From: Enterobacteriaceae bacterium UBA2655
GTDB taxonomy: Bacteria > Pseudomonadota > Gammaproteobacteria > Enterobacterales > Enterobacteriaceae
DNA length: 17,124 nucleotides
Direction: 5' to 3'
Assembly (NCBI GenBank): GCA_002359495.1
Contig: DENB01000029.1
Coordinates: 121,924 to 139,047, forward strand
Part shown: piece after piece, positions 1-6,814 of the stretch
How the letters are laid out: every line of letters starts with the position of its first letter
Numbering within the stretch: position 1 is the stretch's first letter
The notes under the pieces: generated by a model
What the model was told of the DNA's origin: nothing
The model's input: only the letters and a program-made list of their open reading frames with translations
Database searches by the model: none
Program-made: the position numbers and the translations under genes

Positions 1-558
1 CGCCGCGCTGTCCAGCGCCTGCTGATGGCGCAGGCGATACCACTCATGGCTCGCCTGTTCGCCGTCGAGATAAGGCAGGTCGGTTTTGCGGCGATCGCCG
101 ATATAGAAGAGGTAGCCCAGCACCGTCACTTCATCGCGTTGCTGACCTGGCCCCAGCAGCTCCGCCACCGGCACGCCCAGCGCCTGGCCGAGCAGGTCGA
201 GCAGCGCCGCTTCCAGCGCGGCCACCGCGTTGACGCGCAGCTCGAATGTCCAGGCGCCCTTGCCGAAGGTGTCGAAATCCGCCGACTGGTTCCCTTTGTG
301 CACCTGCTGCACCAGACGGTTCATCCGCGCCACCTGCTGCCCTTTTACCTGCGGAATCGCCGCCAGCAGCGTCTGATAGATGGTCTCGCCGCCCGGCGCT
401 TCGCCCACGCCGGTATGGCCTGCGCTGTCGGTCAGCACCACGATATTGCGCGTAAAGCAGGCGCTGTGGGCGCCGCCGATGTTTAGCAGCATGCTGTCGT
501 ATCCGGCGACGGGGATTACCTGCATATCGGTAATCACGGGCGTGCTTTGCGTATTCAT
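1..558 (-). CDS. gudX: Glucarate dehydratase-related protein GudX, 5' part only
   Basis: This is the first 186 codons of a leftward gene that runs off the left edge. The ATG at 558-556 is preceded by a good AAGGA that overlaps the gudP stop codon. The translation (MNTQSTPVITDMQVIPVAG..., ADFDTFGKGAWTFELRVNA, LGYLFYIGDRRKTDLPYL) follows E. coli GudX, about 446 aa, more closely than GudD, which lacks the HKGNQ...FGKGAW stretch (comparison from memory). The family is the enolase superfamily: the part seen is the N-terminal capping domain and the start of the barrel, so the catalytic Lys, metal ligands and His are outside the window. GudD turns D-glucarate into 5-keto-4-deoxy-D-glucarate; GudX is a paralogue with weak or uncertain activity. 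It lies 9 bp after gudP and is surely in the same operon, and gudD would be expected next. Confidence 0.9.
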   Translation of the reverse strand, partial: MNTQSTPVITDMQVIPVAGYDSMLLNIGGAHSACFTRNIVVLTDSAGHTGVGEAPGGETIYQTLLAAIPQVKGQQVARMNRLVQQVHKGNQSADFDTFGKGAWTFELRVNAVAALEAALLDLLGQALGVPVAELLGPGQQRDEVTVLGYLFYIGDRRKTDLPYLDGEQASHEWYRLRHQQALDSAA

Positions 559-567
559 ACTCTGTCC

Positions 568-1914
568 TTATGTCCGGTGTTTCAGTTCGATGCGTTTAAT
601 ATCGCCTGCAATGACCAGGAAGCTGAACGCGGCGACGAACGCGTGAATGCCGACATAGATCAGCGCGCCTTCAAACGAGCCGCTGGTGGCGATGATGTAG
701 CCGATAGCGATAGGCGTCACGATGCCGGAGAAGTTGCCGAACATATTGAACAGACCGCCGCTCAGGCCGCTGATCTCTTTCGGTGCGGTATCCGCCATCA
801 CCGCCCAGCCCAGCGCGCCGATGCCTTTACCGAAGAAAGCGAGCGCCATAAAGAACACCACTACCCACTCGGTGTCGCTGTAGTTACACATCACCATGCT
901 GATGGAAAGCAGCATGCCCAGCACGATAGGCGTTTTGCGCGCGATATTTAGCGAGCCGGTTTTACGCATCAGGTAATCGGAGATAACGCCGCCCAGTACG
1001 CCGCCGAGGAAACCGCATACCGCTGGAATCGAGGCGATCATTCCCGCTTTCAGAATCGACATGCCGCGCGCCTGCACCAGATAGACCGGAAACCAGGTGA
1101 TGAAAAAATAAGTCAGCGCATTAACGCAGTACTGGCCGAGGTAAATACCCAACATCATGCGCGAGCTGAGCAGCTGTTTGATCTGGAACCACTTTTCATC
1201 CCAGCTTACTTTGTGCACGGACTTCTTCGCGTCCATGTTGATCAGCGCGCCGCCCCGCTCCATGTATTCCAGTTCAGCTTTATTCACGCTGGGATGATCG
1301 TTGGGATCGTGGATTACTTTCAGCCAGATAAAGCTAAGGATGATGCCGAGGCCGCCCATAAACCAGAACACATGCGCCCAGCCCACCTCAGCGACCAGCC
1401 AGCCCATGATCGGCGCAAAGATAACCGTGGCGAAATATTGTGCAGAGTTGAAAATCGCTACCGCGGTACCGCGCTCCTGCGCCGGGAACCAGGCCGCGAC
1501 AATACGGCTATTGCCCGGGAAAGATGGCGCTTCGGCCAGACCGACCATAAAGCGCAGCATGAACAGCGAAACGACAATGCCAAAGCCGCTGAAAATATCT
1601 ACGAAGCCCTGCAGCAGGGTAAACAGCGACCAGGTGAAGATACTCCAAAAATAAACGCGTTTTGAGCCGAAGCGGTCGAGCAGCCAGCCGCCAGGGATTT
1701 GGCCTATTACATAAGCCCATGAGAACGCCGAGAAGATATAGCCCAGTCCGACTGAATCCAGACCGATATCCTTAGACATGGCGGAACCGGCAATCGAAAT
1801 GGTGGCGCGGTCGCCGTAGTTGAAAGAGGTGACGATAAACAGCATCACCACTATCCAGTAGCGGGCATTAGTGCGTTTCTGCACCGCTGCCGCAGTCTGG
1901 CTCACTGTATTCAT
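568..1914 (-). CDS. gudP: Glucarate/galactarate MFS transporter GudP
   Basis: Inner-membrane major facilitator protein, anion:cation symporter group, predicted to import D-glucarate and related hexarates by proton symport. The 448 residues match E. coli GudP (450 aa) throughout, for example KRTNARYWIVVMLF, TSFNYGDRATISIAGS and GKGIGALGWAVMADTAPKE. About twelve hydrophobic segments are visible. A longer in-frame start at 1965 exists, but I chose the ATG at 1914-1912 because AGGAG lies just upstream and the protein then begins like E. coli GudP. The gene is followed at once by gudX and is divergent from garD, so uptake and dehydration of hexarates are encoded together. Expression is probably induced by the sugar diacid regulator CdaR, which is not in this window. 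Confidence 0.95.
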   Translation of the reverse strand: MNTVSQTAAAVQKRTNARYWIVVMLFIVTSFNYGDRATISIAGSAMSKDIGLDSVGLGYIFSAFSWAYVIGQIPGGWLLDRFGSKRVYFWSIFTWSLFTLLQGFVDIFSGFGIVVSLFMLRFMVGLAEAPSFPGNSRIVAAWFPAQERGTAVAIFNSAQYFATVIFAPIMGWLVAEVGWAHVFWFMGGLGIILSFIWLKVIHDPNDHPSVNKAELEYMERGGALINMDAKKSVHKVSWDEKWFQIKQLLSSRMMLGIYLGQYCVNALTYFFITWFPVYLVQARGMSILKAGMIASIPAVCGFLGGVLGGVISDYLMRKTGSLNIARKTPIVLGMLLSISMVMCNYSDTEWVVVFFMALAFFGKGIGALGWAVMADTAPKEISGLSGGLFNMFGNFSGIVTPIAIGYIIATSGSFEGALIYVGIHAFVAAFSFLVIAGDIKRIELKHRT

Positions 1915-2071
1915 GTTGCACTCCTGAAATATAGCCTGCGCTACATTCACTCTGACTGCATACACATCGCGTTGGGTATCAGAATGATGTCGGGTTAAAC
2001 ACGGCGATTAAGTGTTGGGCAAACCGATGATGCGTCGTGACGAATAACCTGACGTTGTGTAAACGAAAGCC

Positions 2072-2100
2072 AGTATAGGAACTGGGCAGTGGCGAGGCAT
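2072..2100 (-). promoter_or_regulatory. Predicted gudP promoter
   Basis: On the minus strand ATGCCT (2100-2095) is followed after exactly 17 bp by TATACT (2077-2072), giving a transcript start near 2065, about 150 bp upstream of the gudP ATG. The -35 is poor, as expected for an activator-dependent promoter. It lies inside the imperfect palindrome GGCATTGGCGCAACGCC (2096-2112). The layout mirrors the garD promoter on the other strand. The start site is inferred. Confidence 0.5.
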
Positions 2101-2140
2101 TGGCGCAACGCCTGAGGATTACGCGCTATTAACGCTGTTT

Positions 2141-2159
2141 TTATGGCATATGCACATAA
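2141..2159. repeat. Palindrome TTATGGCATATGCACATAA, possible operator
   Basis: The core GCATATGC is a perfect palindrome flanked by TTATG on the left and ACATAA on the right, so the outer arms are offset by one base. It lies about 75 bp upstream of the predicted gudP start and well upstream of garD, a plausible place for an activator such as CdaR. I do not recall the CdaR consensus well enough to assign it. Confidence 0.35.
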
Positions 2160-2233
2160 GGTTGCGCGATGGCTCACGGAACGGAGGTTTTAAGGGGCTT
2201 TTTGAACAAAAATTAACCACAACGTCGGACCTT

Positions 2234-2249
2234 TGTGAGTCCCTTCACT
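2234..2249. promoter_or_regulatory. Predicted CRP-cAMP site between gudP and garD
   Basis: TGTGA, six bases, TCACT: nine of ten core positions of the CRP consensus TGTGA-N6-TCACA. The centre, near 2241.5, is about 105 bp upstream of the predicted garD start, close to one of the helical-phase positions used by class I CRP promoters, and about 176 bp upstream of the predicted gudP start. Catabolite control of hexarate use is plausible. Binding itself is inferred. Confidence 0.5.
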
Positions 2250-2252
2250 TGC

Positions 2253-2273
2253 TTTTGGGAAAACGACCCAAAA
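2253..2273. repeat. Inverted repeat TTTTGGG/CCCAAAA
   Basis: TTTTGGG (2253-2259) and CCCAAAA (2267-2273) form a perfect 7-bp inverted repeat with a 7-base spacer, directly beside the CRP-like site and upstream of garD. The arms are about one helical turn and a half apart, so it could be an operator. No regulator can be named. Confidence 0.3.
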
Positions 2274-2311
2274 AGCGCAGAGAAAGAGTTTTAAAGCCAG
2301 TCAACTGCACA

Positions 2312-2340
2312 ATGCTTAGCGTCCGGCGGCTCCTTATACT
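2312..2340 (+). promoter_or_regulatory. Predicted garD promoter
   Basis: ATGCTT (2312-2317), 17 bp, TATACT (2335-2340), with transcription predicted to begin near 2347 and leave a leader of about 77 nt before garD. The -10 matches five of six consensus bases and the -35 is poor. The bases just before the -35, TGCACAATGC, resemble those at the same position of the gudP promoter (TTGCGCCAATGC), suggesting one shared activator. Confidence 0.5.
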
Positions 2341-2423
2341 CAATTCTGGCAACCCTGATCGTCAACGAATGACCCTATTACAGCGCGCCGCTGTGTACGG
2401 CGCGATTAACCGGAAGGCGAGCG

Positions 2424-3983
2424 ATGAAGCGAACTCTTACCGAGCAACCGCTCTACATTAAAGTTCACGAGGCCGATAACGTGGCTATCGTGGTGAATAA
2501 CCAGGGACTGCCGGCCGGCACCCTGTTTGCTGATGGTCTGCAACTTACCGAACATGTGCCGCAGGGCCATAAGGTCGCCCTGCAGGATATCGCCCGCGGT
2601 GCGGAGATCCTGCGTTACGGCGAAGTGATCGGCTATGCGCTGCGCGATATCGCGCGCGGCGGCTGGATCGACGAGTCACTGGTAGCGCTGCCCGAAGCTC
2701 CGCCGCTCGACAGCCTGCCGCTGGCGAATAATGTTCCTCCCGCCTTGCCGCCGCTGGAAGGCTATACCTTCGAAGGCTACCGCAACGCGGACGGCAGCGT
2801 CGGCACGCGCAACCTGCTGGGCATTACCACCAGCGTTCACTGCGTGGCGGGCGTGGTCGATTACGTCGTGCAGATTATCGAGCGCGATCTGCTGCCCAAA
2901 TACCCTAACGTCGACGGTGTGGTCGCGCTGAACCACCTTTACGGCTGCGGCGTAGCGATTAACGCCCCGGCGGCCGTGGTGCCGATCCGCACCATTCATA
3001 ACCTGGCGCTCAACGCCAACTTCGGCGGCGAAGTGATGATCGTCAGCCTCGGCTGCGAAAAATTGCAGCCCGATCGCCTGCTGACGGGCACGCCGGACGT
3101 TCAGGCGATTTCGCTGGGCGATGAAGATATCGTGCGTTTGCAGGATGAGCGGCTGGTGGGATTCGGCGCCATGGTTGAGGAGATTTTGCAGGTTGCCGAG
3201 CGCCACCTGCAGCGTCTGAACCAGCGCAAGCGGGAAACCTGCCCGGCGTCGGAACTGGTTGTCGGCATGCAGTGCGGCGGCAGCGACGCCTTCTCCGGCG
3301 TCACCGCCAATCCCGCCGTCGGCTTTGCGTCCGACCTGCTGGTGCGATGCGGCGCAACGGTGATGTTTTCCGAAGTGACCGAAGTACGCGACGCCATCCA
3401 CCTGTTGACGCCGCGCGTGGTGGACGAAGCCGTCGGCAAGCGGCTGCTGGAGGAGATGGCCTGGTACGATAATTATCTTGATCAGGGTAAAACCGACCGC
3501 AGCGCCAATCCCTCCCCCGGCAACAAAAAAGGCGGACTCGCCAATGTCGTCGAGAAGGCGCTGGGTTCTATCGCTAAATCGGGACGCAGCCCGATTGTCG
3601 AGGTGCTGTCGCCGGGCCAGCGCCCGACGAAGCGCGGTCTGATTTACGCGGCGACGCCAGCCAGCGATTTCGTCTGCGGCACGCAGCAGATGGCATCAGG
3701 CATCACGCTTCAGGTTTTCACCACCGGACGCGGCACGCCCTACGGCCTGGCGGCGATCCCGGTGATCAAAATGGCGACGCGCAACGCGCTGGCGGAGCGC
3801 TGGCACGATCTGATGGATATCAATGCGGGAACTATCGCCACCGGCGAGGAAACCATTGAACACGTAGGCTGGCGGCTGTTTGAATTGATTCTGGATATCG
3901 CCAGCGGACGCAAGCAGACCTGGTCGGATCGCTGGGGCATCCGCAATCAGCTGGCGGTGTTTAACCCGGCACCGGTGACCTGA
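2424..3983 (+). CDS. garD: Galactarate dehydratase GarD
   Basis: Dehydrates meso-galactarate to 5-keto-4-deoxy-D-glucarate, the first step after uptake; the family is iron-dependent (UxaA/GarD). The 519 residues match E. coli GarD (523 aa) along the whole length. The N-terminal SAF-like domain is roughly residues 8-90 ([30 protein letters not shown]). The catalytic part carries [18 protein letters not shown] (117-134) and conserved cysteines at 175 (LYGCGV), 211 (GCEKLQ) and 284 ([11 protein letters not shown]). The ATG at 2424 follows GGAAGG at a normal distance; the N-terminus is only slightly shorter than in E. coli. In E. coli garD sits apart from gudPXD, whereas here it is divergent from gudP, making a compact hexarate cluster. 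It converges on yqcA. Confidence 0.96.
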   Translation: MKRTLTEQPLYIKVHEADNVAIVVNNQGLPAGTLFADGLQLTEHVPQGHKVALQDIARGAEILRYGEVIGYALRDIARGGWIDESLVALPEAPPLDSLPLANNVPPALPPLEGYTFEGYRNADGSVGTRNLLGITTSVHCVAGVVDYVVQIIERDLLPKYPNVDGVVALNHLYGCGVAINAPAAVVPIRTIHNLALNANFGGEVMIVSLGCEKLQPDRLLTGTPDVQAISLGDEDIVRLQDERLVGFGAMVEEILQVAERHLQRLNQRKRETCPASELVVGMQCGGSDAFSGVTANPAVGFASDLLVRCGATVMFSEVTEVRDAIHLLTPRVVDEAVGKRLLEEMAWYDNYLDQGKTDRSANPSPGNKKGGLANVVEKALGSIAKSGRSPIVEVLSPGQRPTKRGLIYAATPASDFVCGTQQMASGITLQVFTTGRGTPYGLAAIPVIKMATRNALAERWHDLMDINAGTIATGEETIEHVGWRLFELILDIASGRKQTWSDRWGIRNQLAVFNPAPVT

Positions 3984-4001
3984 TCGTCCGCGACGCGCTG
4001 A

Positions 4002-4029
4002 GCGCCTCTTCTTTTTTCAGCAGAGGCGC
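4002..4029. terminator. Hairpin between convergent garD and yqcA
   Basis: GCGCCTCT (4002-4009) and AGAGGCGC (4022-4029) form a perfect 8-bp stem with a 12-base loop holding a run of six T. It lies between the stops of garD and yqcA, where a shared terminator is expected. No T-tract follows the stem on either strand, so it is not a standard intrinsic terminator and may only protect 3' ends. Confidence 0.45.
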
Positions 4030-4036
4030 CGGCCGT

Positions 4037-4483
4037 TTAAAGCATTTTACCCCAAGCCTCAACCCAAGGCGAAGTCACGCTTTCCGGCTCCGGGTTTTCC
4101 ATCGCATCCACCAGCAGCACCTCGCCGACGCGCTGCGCGCCCTGCTCCTGCAGCAACGCATCGAAGGTTTTTCCCGCGCCGCAGAAGTTGTCATAACTGC
4201 TGTCGCCCAGCGCGATAACGCCGTAACGCAACGCCGGCTGATGGCCCAGCTTATCCTTCACGTCGTGAAACAGACTGGCGATGCTGTCAGGAAAATCCCC
4301 CTGCCCGGTGGTAGAGGTGATGATCAAGGCCACATCGCTGCTGTAATTTTGCCATTGCGCCAGCGTCGCATCTTCAAAAATAGCGACGTCATGGCCCTGC
4401 GCCTGCAACAAAGGCTCCGCCTCTTCTGCCGCCAACAACGCATTGCCGTATACCGTACCCACAAAAATGCCAATTTTCGCCAT
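4037..4483 (-). CDS. yqcA: Flavodoxin-like protein YqcA
   Basis: Small FMN-binding electron carrier of the flavodoxin/MioC type, cytosolic. The 148 residues match E. coli YqcA (149 aa): [21 protein letters not shown] at the N-terminus is the phosphate-binding loop (GTVYGN, residues 9-14), [12 protein letters not shown] (about 57-68) and [11 protein letters not shown] (about 91-101) are the two loops that hold the isoalloxazine ring. The ATG at 4483-4481 has AGGAGAG upstream. It is the third gene of yqcC-truC-yqcA, 11 bp after truC, which suggests a role linked to tRNA modification, but its redox partner is not shown by the sequence. Confidence 0.93.
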   Translation of the reverse strand: MAKIGIFVGTVYGNALLAAEEAEPLLQAQGHDVAIFEDATLAQWQNYSSDVALIITSTTGQGDFPDSIASLFHDVKDKLGHQPALRYGVIALGDSSYDNFCGAGKTFDALLQEQGAQRVGEVLLVDAMENPEPESVTSPWVEAWGKML

Positions 4484-4494
4484 TCGCGCTCTCC

Positions 4495-5274
4495 TTATTC
4501 TGAAACGCTATCCTGACTCGCCTCAGCGGCAAACTCAACCCTGGGAACCTCAGGGAGCTGCGACTGCCAGCCAAACTGGCGCATCATTTCCTGCCAGACG
4601 CCGTCAAGCCCGGCGCGCAGGACCAGAGGCTCGCCGGTGACCGGATGATTCAGCGTCAGCGCGCTGGCGTGCAGCATCAGGCGCTGACAGCCAAAATGTT
4701 CCGCCGCGCCGCGATTCTGGCGCAGATCGCCATGGGTGGTATCGCCGATGATCGGATGGCGCAGATGCGCCATATGGCGACGCAGCTGATGCTTGCGGCC
4801 GGTGCGCGGAGAAAGCTCGACCAGCGTGTAGCGCGCGGTCGGGTAGCGGCCAATCGCCACCGGCATCTCCGCGCAGGCCAGCGCGTGATAATCGGTCATC
4901 GCCGGCTGCGCGCCGCGCGCTTCAGTGGCGAATTTATCGGCGATCTTATCCAGCTCCTCCACCAACGGATAGTCGAGCGTGCCGCTTTGTTGCAGCCAGC
5001 CGCGCAGCAGCGCATGGTAGGTTTTCTGAATCTGATGACGTTCAAACTGCAGCGACAGCAGGCGGCCCACCTCGCTTGACAGACCCATCAGCAGCACGCC
5101 GGAGGTAGGGCGATCGAGGCGGTGCGCGGTAAAAACGTGTTGCCCAATCTGGTCGCGCACCGTTTGCATCACTACCACTTTCTCTTTGCGATCGAGCCAG
5201 CTGCGGTGCACCAGCCAGCCGGCCGGCTTGTTGACGGCCACCAGCCATTGATCCTGATAGATAATTTCCAGCAT
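4495..5274 (-). CDS. truC: tRNA pseudouridine(65) synthase TruC
   Basis: Converts uridine 65 in the T-stem region of some tRNAs to pseudouridine; RsuA/RluA-type pseudouridine synthase. The 259 residues match E. coli TruC (260 aa). The catalytic motif [10 protein letters not shown] places the nucleophile at Asp54, as in E. coli; further family blocks are [12 protein letters not shown] (15-26) and [19 protein letters not shown]. An open frame continues upstream to 5691, giving a 398-residue reading, but the extra part overlaps yqcC and the csrB terminator region and has no family likeness. The real ATG at 5274-5272 overlaps the yqcC stop as TGATG, a sign of translational coupling. The C-terminal tail is variable. 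Confidence 0.95.
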   Translation of the reverse strand: MLEIIYQDQWLVAVNKPAGWLVHRSWLDRKEKVVVMQTVRDQIGQHVFTAHRLDRPTSGVLLMGLSSEVGRLLSLQFERHQIQKTYHALLRGWLQQSGTLDYPLVEELDKIADKFATEARGAQPAMTDYHALACAEMPVAIGRYPTARYTLVELSPRTGRKHQLRRHMAHLRHPIIGDTTHGDLRQNRGAAEHFGCQRLMLHASALTLNHPVTGEPLVLRAGLDGVWQEMMRQFGWQSQLPEVPRVEFAAEASQDSVSE

Positions 5275-5603
5275 CAGCGCGGCTCTTTCAAAAATAGCGC
5301 ATCCAGCTGGTTCAGACTGAGCAGCAGCGGCGCGAGACCCGGCGTCGCCTGTTCCAGCGCCACCTCGAAATAGGGCGCGATGGCGAAGTTCTCCGGTAAG
5401 GGATGGCGGGCGGCGATAAGCGCGTGCATACGGGGAATCAACACCCATTGCAGCCATTCGAGCGGTTGCAGGGTATCGAGACAAAAAGGTTCCGTGCTGT
5501 TGAAAGCGTCGGCGGCGGGCGCGGCGTTCTGCCAGAGATCGTGCTCGCGCATCACCTGTTCGACCTGCTGCAGCCGCTGGGTAATCAATTGTTCCGGCGT
5601 CAT
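5274..5603 (-). CDS. yqcC: Conserved protein YqcC (DUF446)
   Basis: Small all-helical cytosolic protein of unknown function. From the ATG at 5603-5601 it has 109 residues, the same length as E. coli YqcC, and shares EPLEWLQWVLIPRMH and the FNSTEPF and FAIAPYFEVALE stretches. The frame is open further up, to 5648, but CCGGAGG sits just before 5603, and the extra 15 residues have no counterpart. It is the first gene of yqcC-truC-yqcA and its stop overlaps the truC start. The constant linkage to truC suggests a helper role in tRNA modification, but nothing in the sequence proves this. Confidence 0.92.
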   Translation of the reverse strand: MTPEQLITQRLQQVEQVMREHDLWQNAAPAADAFNSTEPFCLDTLQPLEWLQWVLIPRMHALIAARHPLPENFAIAPYFEVALEQATPGLAPLLLSLNQLDALFLKEPR

Positions 5604-5638
5604 ACGCCACCTCCGGATGCCTGTAAATTCGGGCGGCA

Positions 5639-5666
5639 AGCATACCACTTGTCACAGCGCGGACAA
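5639..5666 (-). promoter_or_regulatory. Predicted promoter of yqcC-truC-yqcA
   Basis: On the minus strand TTGTCC (5666-5661), 16 bp, TGG-TATGCT (-10 at 5644-5639) forms an extended -10 promoter. It begins only 11 bp beyond the T-tract of the csrB terminator, so the operon has its own promoter despite lying directly downstream of csrB on the same strand. Confidence 0.45.
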
Positions 5667-5677
5667 AAAATTCCCAT

Positions 5678-5708
5678 AAAAAAGGGAGCACTGTTAAACA
5701 GTGCTCCC
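5678..5708 (-). terminator. Intrinsic terminator of csrB
   Basis: On the minus strand GGGAGCACTG (5708-5699), loop TTTAA, CAGTGCTCCC (5693-5684), then six T (5683-5678). Perfect 10-bp stem plus T-tract, and close to the E. coli csrB terminator. Confidence 0.95.
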
Positions 5709-5995
5709 GGTTCGTTTGCAGCTATCCGGCTACCCTGATGCTCCCTGCTCATCCATGAAAACTAGTCCTGTGCGAAATCCTCTCGCGCGTCATCCTGACG
5801 TTCATCCTGTGGCATCCTGGCCCGCGACACATCCTGTGTAGCTCTCATTCTCCATCCTGGAGGTGTCCCTGACTCTATCCTGAGCGTCCTGCTTCTTCCT
5901 AAAGCCTTCCTTGTGCCGTAAACTCCGTTACGTTCTTGGTCATCCTGACTCGCTCTCTTCCGAAAGCGTTTTAGTCCTGTGGCTTCCTGCCAACG
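5678..5995 (-). ncRNA. csrB: CsrB, regulatory RNA that sequesters CsrA
   Basis: CsrB binds many copies of the translational regulator CsrA (RsmA) and relieves its effects on glycogen, biofilm, motility and carbon flux. The minus-strand transcript carries about 20 GGA motifs in roughly 318 nt, mostly as (C/A)AGGA in small hairpin loops: GGC-AGGAA-GCC near the 5' end, CTCC-AGGAT-GGAG, ACAC-AGGA-TGTGT and CGTC-AGGAT-GACG. The 3' end, GCAAACGAACCGGGAGCACTG and then the terminator, matches E. coli CsrB as I recall it, and the place between yqcC and syd is the E. coli place. E. coli CsrB is about 369 nt, so this form is shorter. The 5' end is set by the predicted promoter and may be off by several bases. 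Reading frames across this stretch are not genes. Confidence 0.92.
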
Positions 5996-6001
5996 ATGCC
6001 T

Positions 6002-6029
6002 ATTCTGGCAAAGTTCCCTCGGAAAACAA
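6002..6029 (-). promoter_or_regulatory. Predicted csrB core promoter
   Basis: On the minus strand TTGTTT (6029-6024), 16 bp, CAGAAT (6007-6002) puts the RNA start near 5995, just before the first GGA hairpin. Both elements are imperfect, which suits the activator-dependent csrB gene. The exact start is inferred from position, not seen. Confidence 0.4.
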
Positions 6030-6084
6030 GATACGAAAAAATGTTACAAAACCTTTTTACTGCCCAAATTAAAATGGCTTTACG

Positions 6085-6097
6085 TAAGTATATGATT
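6085..6097 (-). promoter_or_regulatory. Possible IHF site upstream of csrB
   Basis: The minus-strand word AATCATATACTTA fits the IHF consensus WATCAR-N4-TTR at all but one fixed position. It lies in AT-rich DNA between the UvrY palindrome and the csrB promoter, about 95 bp upstream of the predicted start, where a sharp bend could bring UvrY to RNA polymerase. IHF help at csrB is known in enterobacteria, as I recall. Confidence 0.45.
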
Positions 6098-6148
6098 CAC
6101 ATTATTTTTACATTTTGGCTTGCTGATAATCTGAAAAACGTAATGCCG

Positions 6149-6181
6149 ATCTCTTACAAAATCTGTAAGAGATATCTCACA
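6149..6181. promoter_or_regulatory. UvrY (GacA/SirA) binding region of csrB
   Basis: TGTAAGAGATATCTCACA (6164-6181) is an 18-bp palindrome that differs by one base from the GacA/UvrY box TGTAAG-N6-CTTACA. Just beside it ATCTCTTACA (6149-6158) repeats the half-site in the opposite direction, so three half-sites fall in 33 bp. The region is about 170 bp upstream of the predicted csrB start, the distal arrangement known for csrB, and sits right after the syd stop codon. BarA/UvrY control of csrB is thus expected here. Confidence 0.8.
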
Positions 6182-6205
6182 AAGCTAAAGGCCAATATCT
6201 GCACA

Positions 6206-6751
6206 TTACTCACTAACTGGTTGTAAATGTTCAAGAAAATCCTTAATCTCACAAGACAAAACTTCACGTTTTTTTACGCCCAACTGCTCAAGAATAACTT
6301 CACCGCTCAGGTTACAGATCGAGATAATCTCCGAGTCTGAATCCGTGGTAGCGATAAACAGCGTCGGCGTCTCTTTCAGTCGTCGCTTCATAACCAGATG
6401 GCCGATCAGGTTCTCCTGCATACGGATAAAATCCGCTTCGCTCCAGACCTGGAGCAGGCTCAGCGCGCGAGTCCCGTGCTGCGCGCGCATATCGCCGGCG
6501 AACTGGCTGGTATAGAATTCGGTAATGGCCGGCTGCAAACGGATATCCAGCGCCCGCTCGACGGCGTCCAGCGAAGCGGGCAGCGAAAAAGGCTGCGGTC
6601 GCCAAAGCACCGCTTCTCCCCGCGTCTCACTGACGCAGGGAGAGGCGATGCCGAAAAGATCCTCGCTGGCCGGAAGGTGGCCATGCGTTTGTTGCCAGTG
6701 TTCCAGATAGCGCAACGTAAAGTCTCGCAGCGCCTCAGCAGTCTGCTGCAT
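6206..6751 (-). CDS. syd: SecY-interacting protein Syd
   Basis: Cytosolic protein that binds the SecY translocon subunit at the inner membrane and is thought to check SecYEG assembly. The 181 residues equal the E. coli length and share SEDLFGIASPCVSET, YTSQFAGDM (about 81-89), LLQVWSEADF and QENLIGHLVMKRRLK with E. coli Syd. No signal peptide or membrane segment is present. The start at 6751 has no clear Shine-Dalgarno (only GAAAG directly upstream). The gene is divergent from queF, and the UvrY control region of csrB begins about 25 bp beyond its stop. Confidence 0.94.
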   Translation of the reverse strand: MQQTAEALRDFTLRYLEHWQQTHGHLPASEDLFGIASPCVSETRGEAVLWRPQPFSLPASLDAVERALDIRLQPAITEFYTSQFAGDMRAQHGTRALSLLQVWSEADFIRMQENLIGHLVMKRRLKETPTLFIATTDSDSEIISICNLSGEVILEQLGVKKREVLSCEIKDFLEHLQPVSE

Positions 6752-6814
6752 CTTTCATATTCTCACTTCTGATGGGTTACACTACCCACATTGATAAATT
6801 TTGTGGTAACCGTT
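6752..6814. promoter_or_regulatory. Short divergent promoter region, syd/queF
   Basis: Only 63 bp separate the two start codons, so the promoters must overlap. AT-rich words such as TGATAAATT (plus strand) and TAGTGT (minus strand) could serve as -10 elements, but no convincing -35 pair is seen and I cannot place either start. Confidence 0.3.

Noticed and set aside
1915..1965. 17-residue N-terminal extension of GudP
   Set aside because: The extension contains the AGGAG of the internal ATG and is absent in E. coli GudP.
2150..2461. 103-residue plus-strand frame before garD
   Set aside because: It contains the promoter and CRP-like elements, overlaps the garD start in another frame and has no recognisable sequence.
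2676..3401. 241-residue minus-strand frame opposite garD
   Set aside because: Antisense shadow; histidine- and arginine-rich composition and no ribosome site.
5275..5691. Upstream extension of the truC frame, giving a 398-residue protein
   Set aside because: It overlaps yqcC on the same strand in another frame, has no family likeness, and the ATG at 5274 gives the normal TruC N-terminus.
5750..5990. Repeated CATCCTG/TCCTG words that look like a short direct-repeat array
   Set aside because: Irregular spacing and no constant repeat length rule out CRISPR; they are the complement of the GGA motifs of CsrB.
5996..6226. 76-residue plus-strand frame
   Set aside because: It covers the csrB promoter, the IHF-like word and the UvrY palindrome and runs antisense into syd; low-complexity, no good ribosome site.
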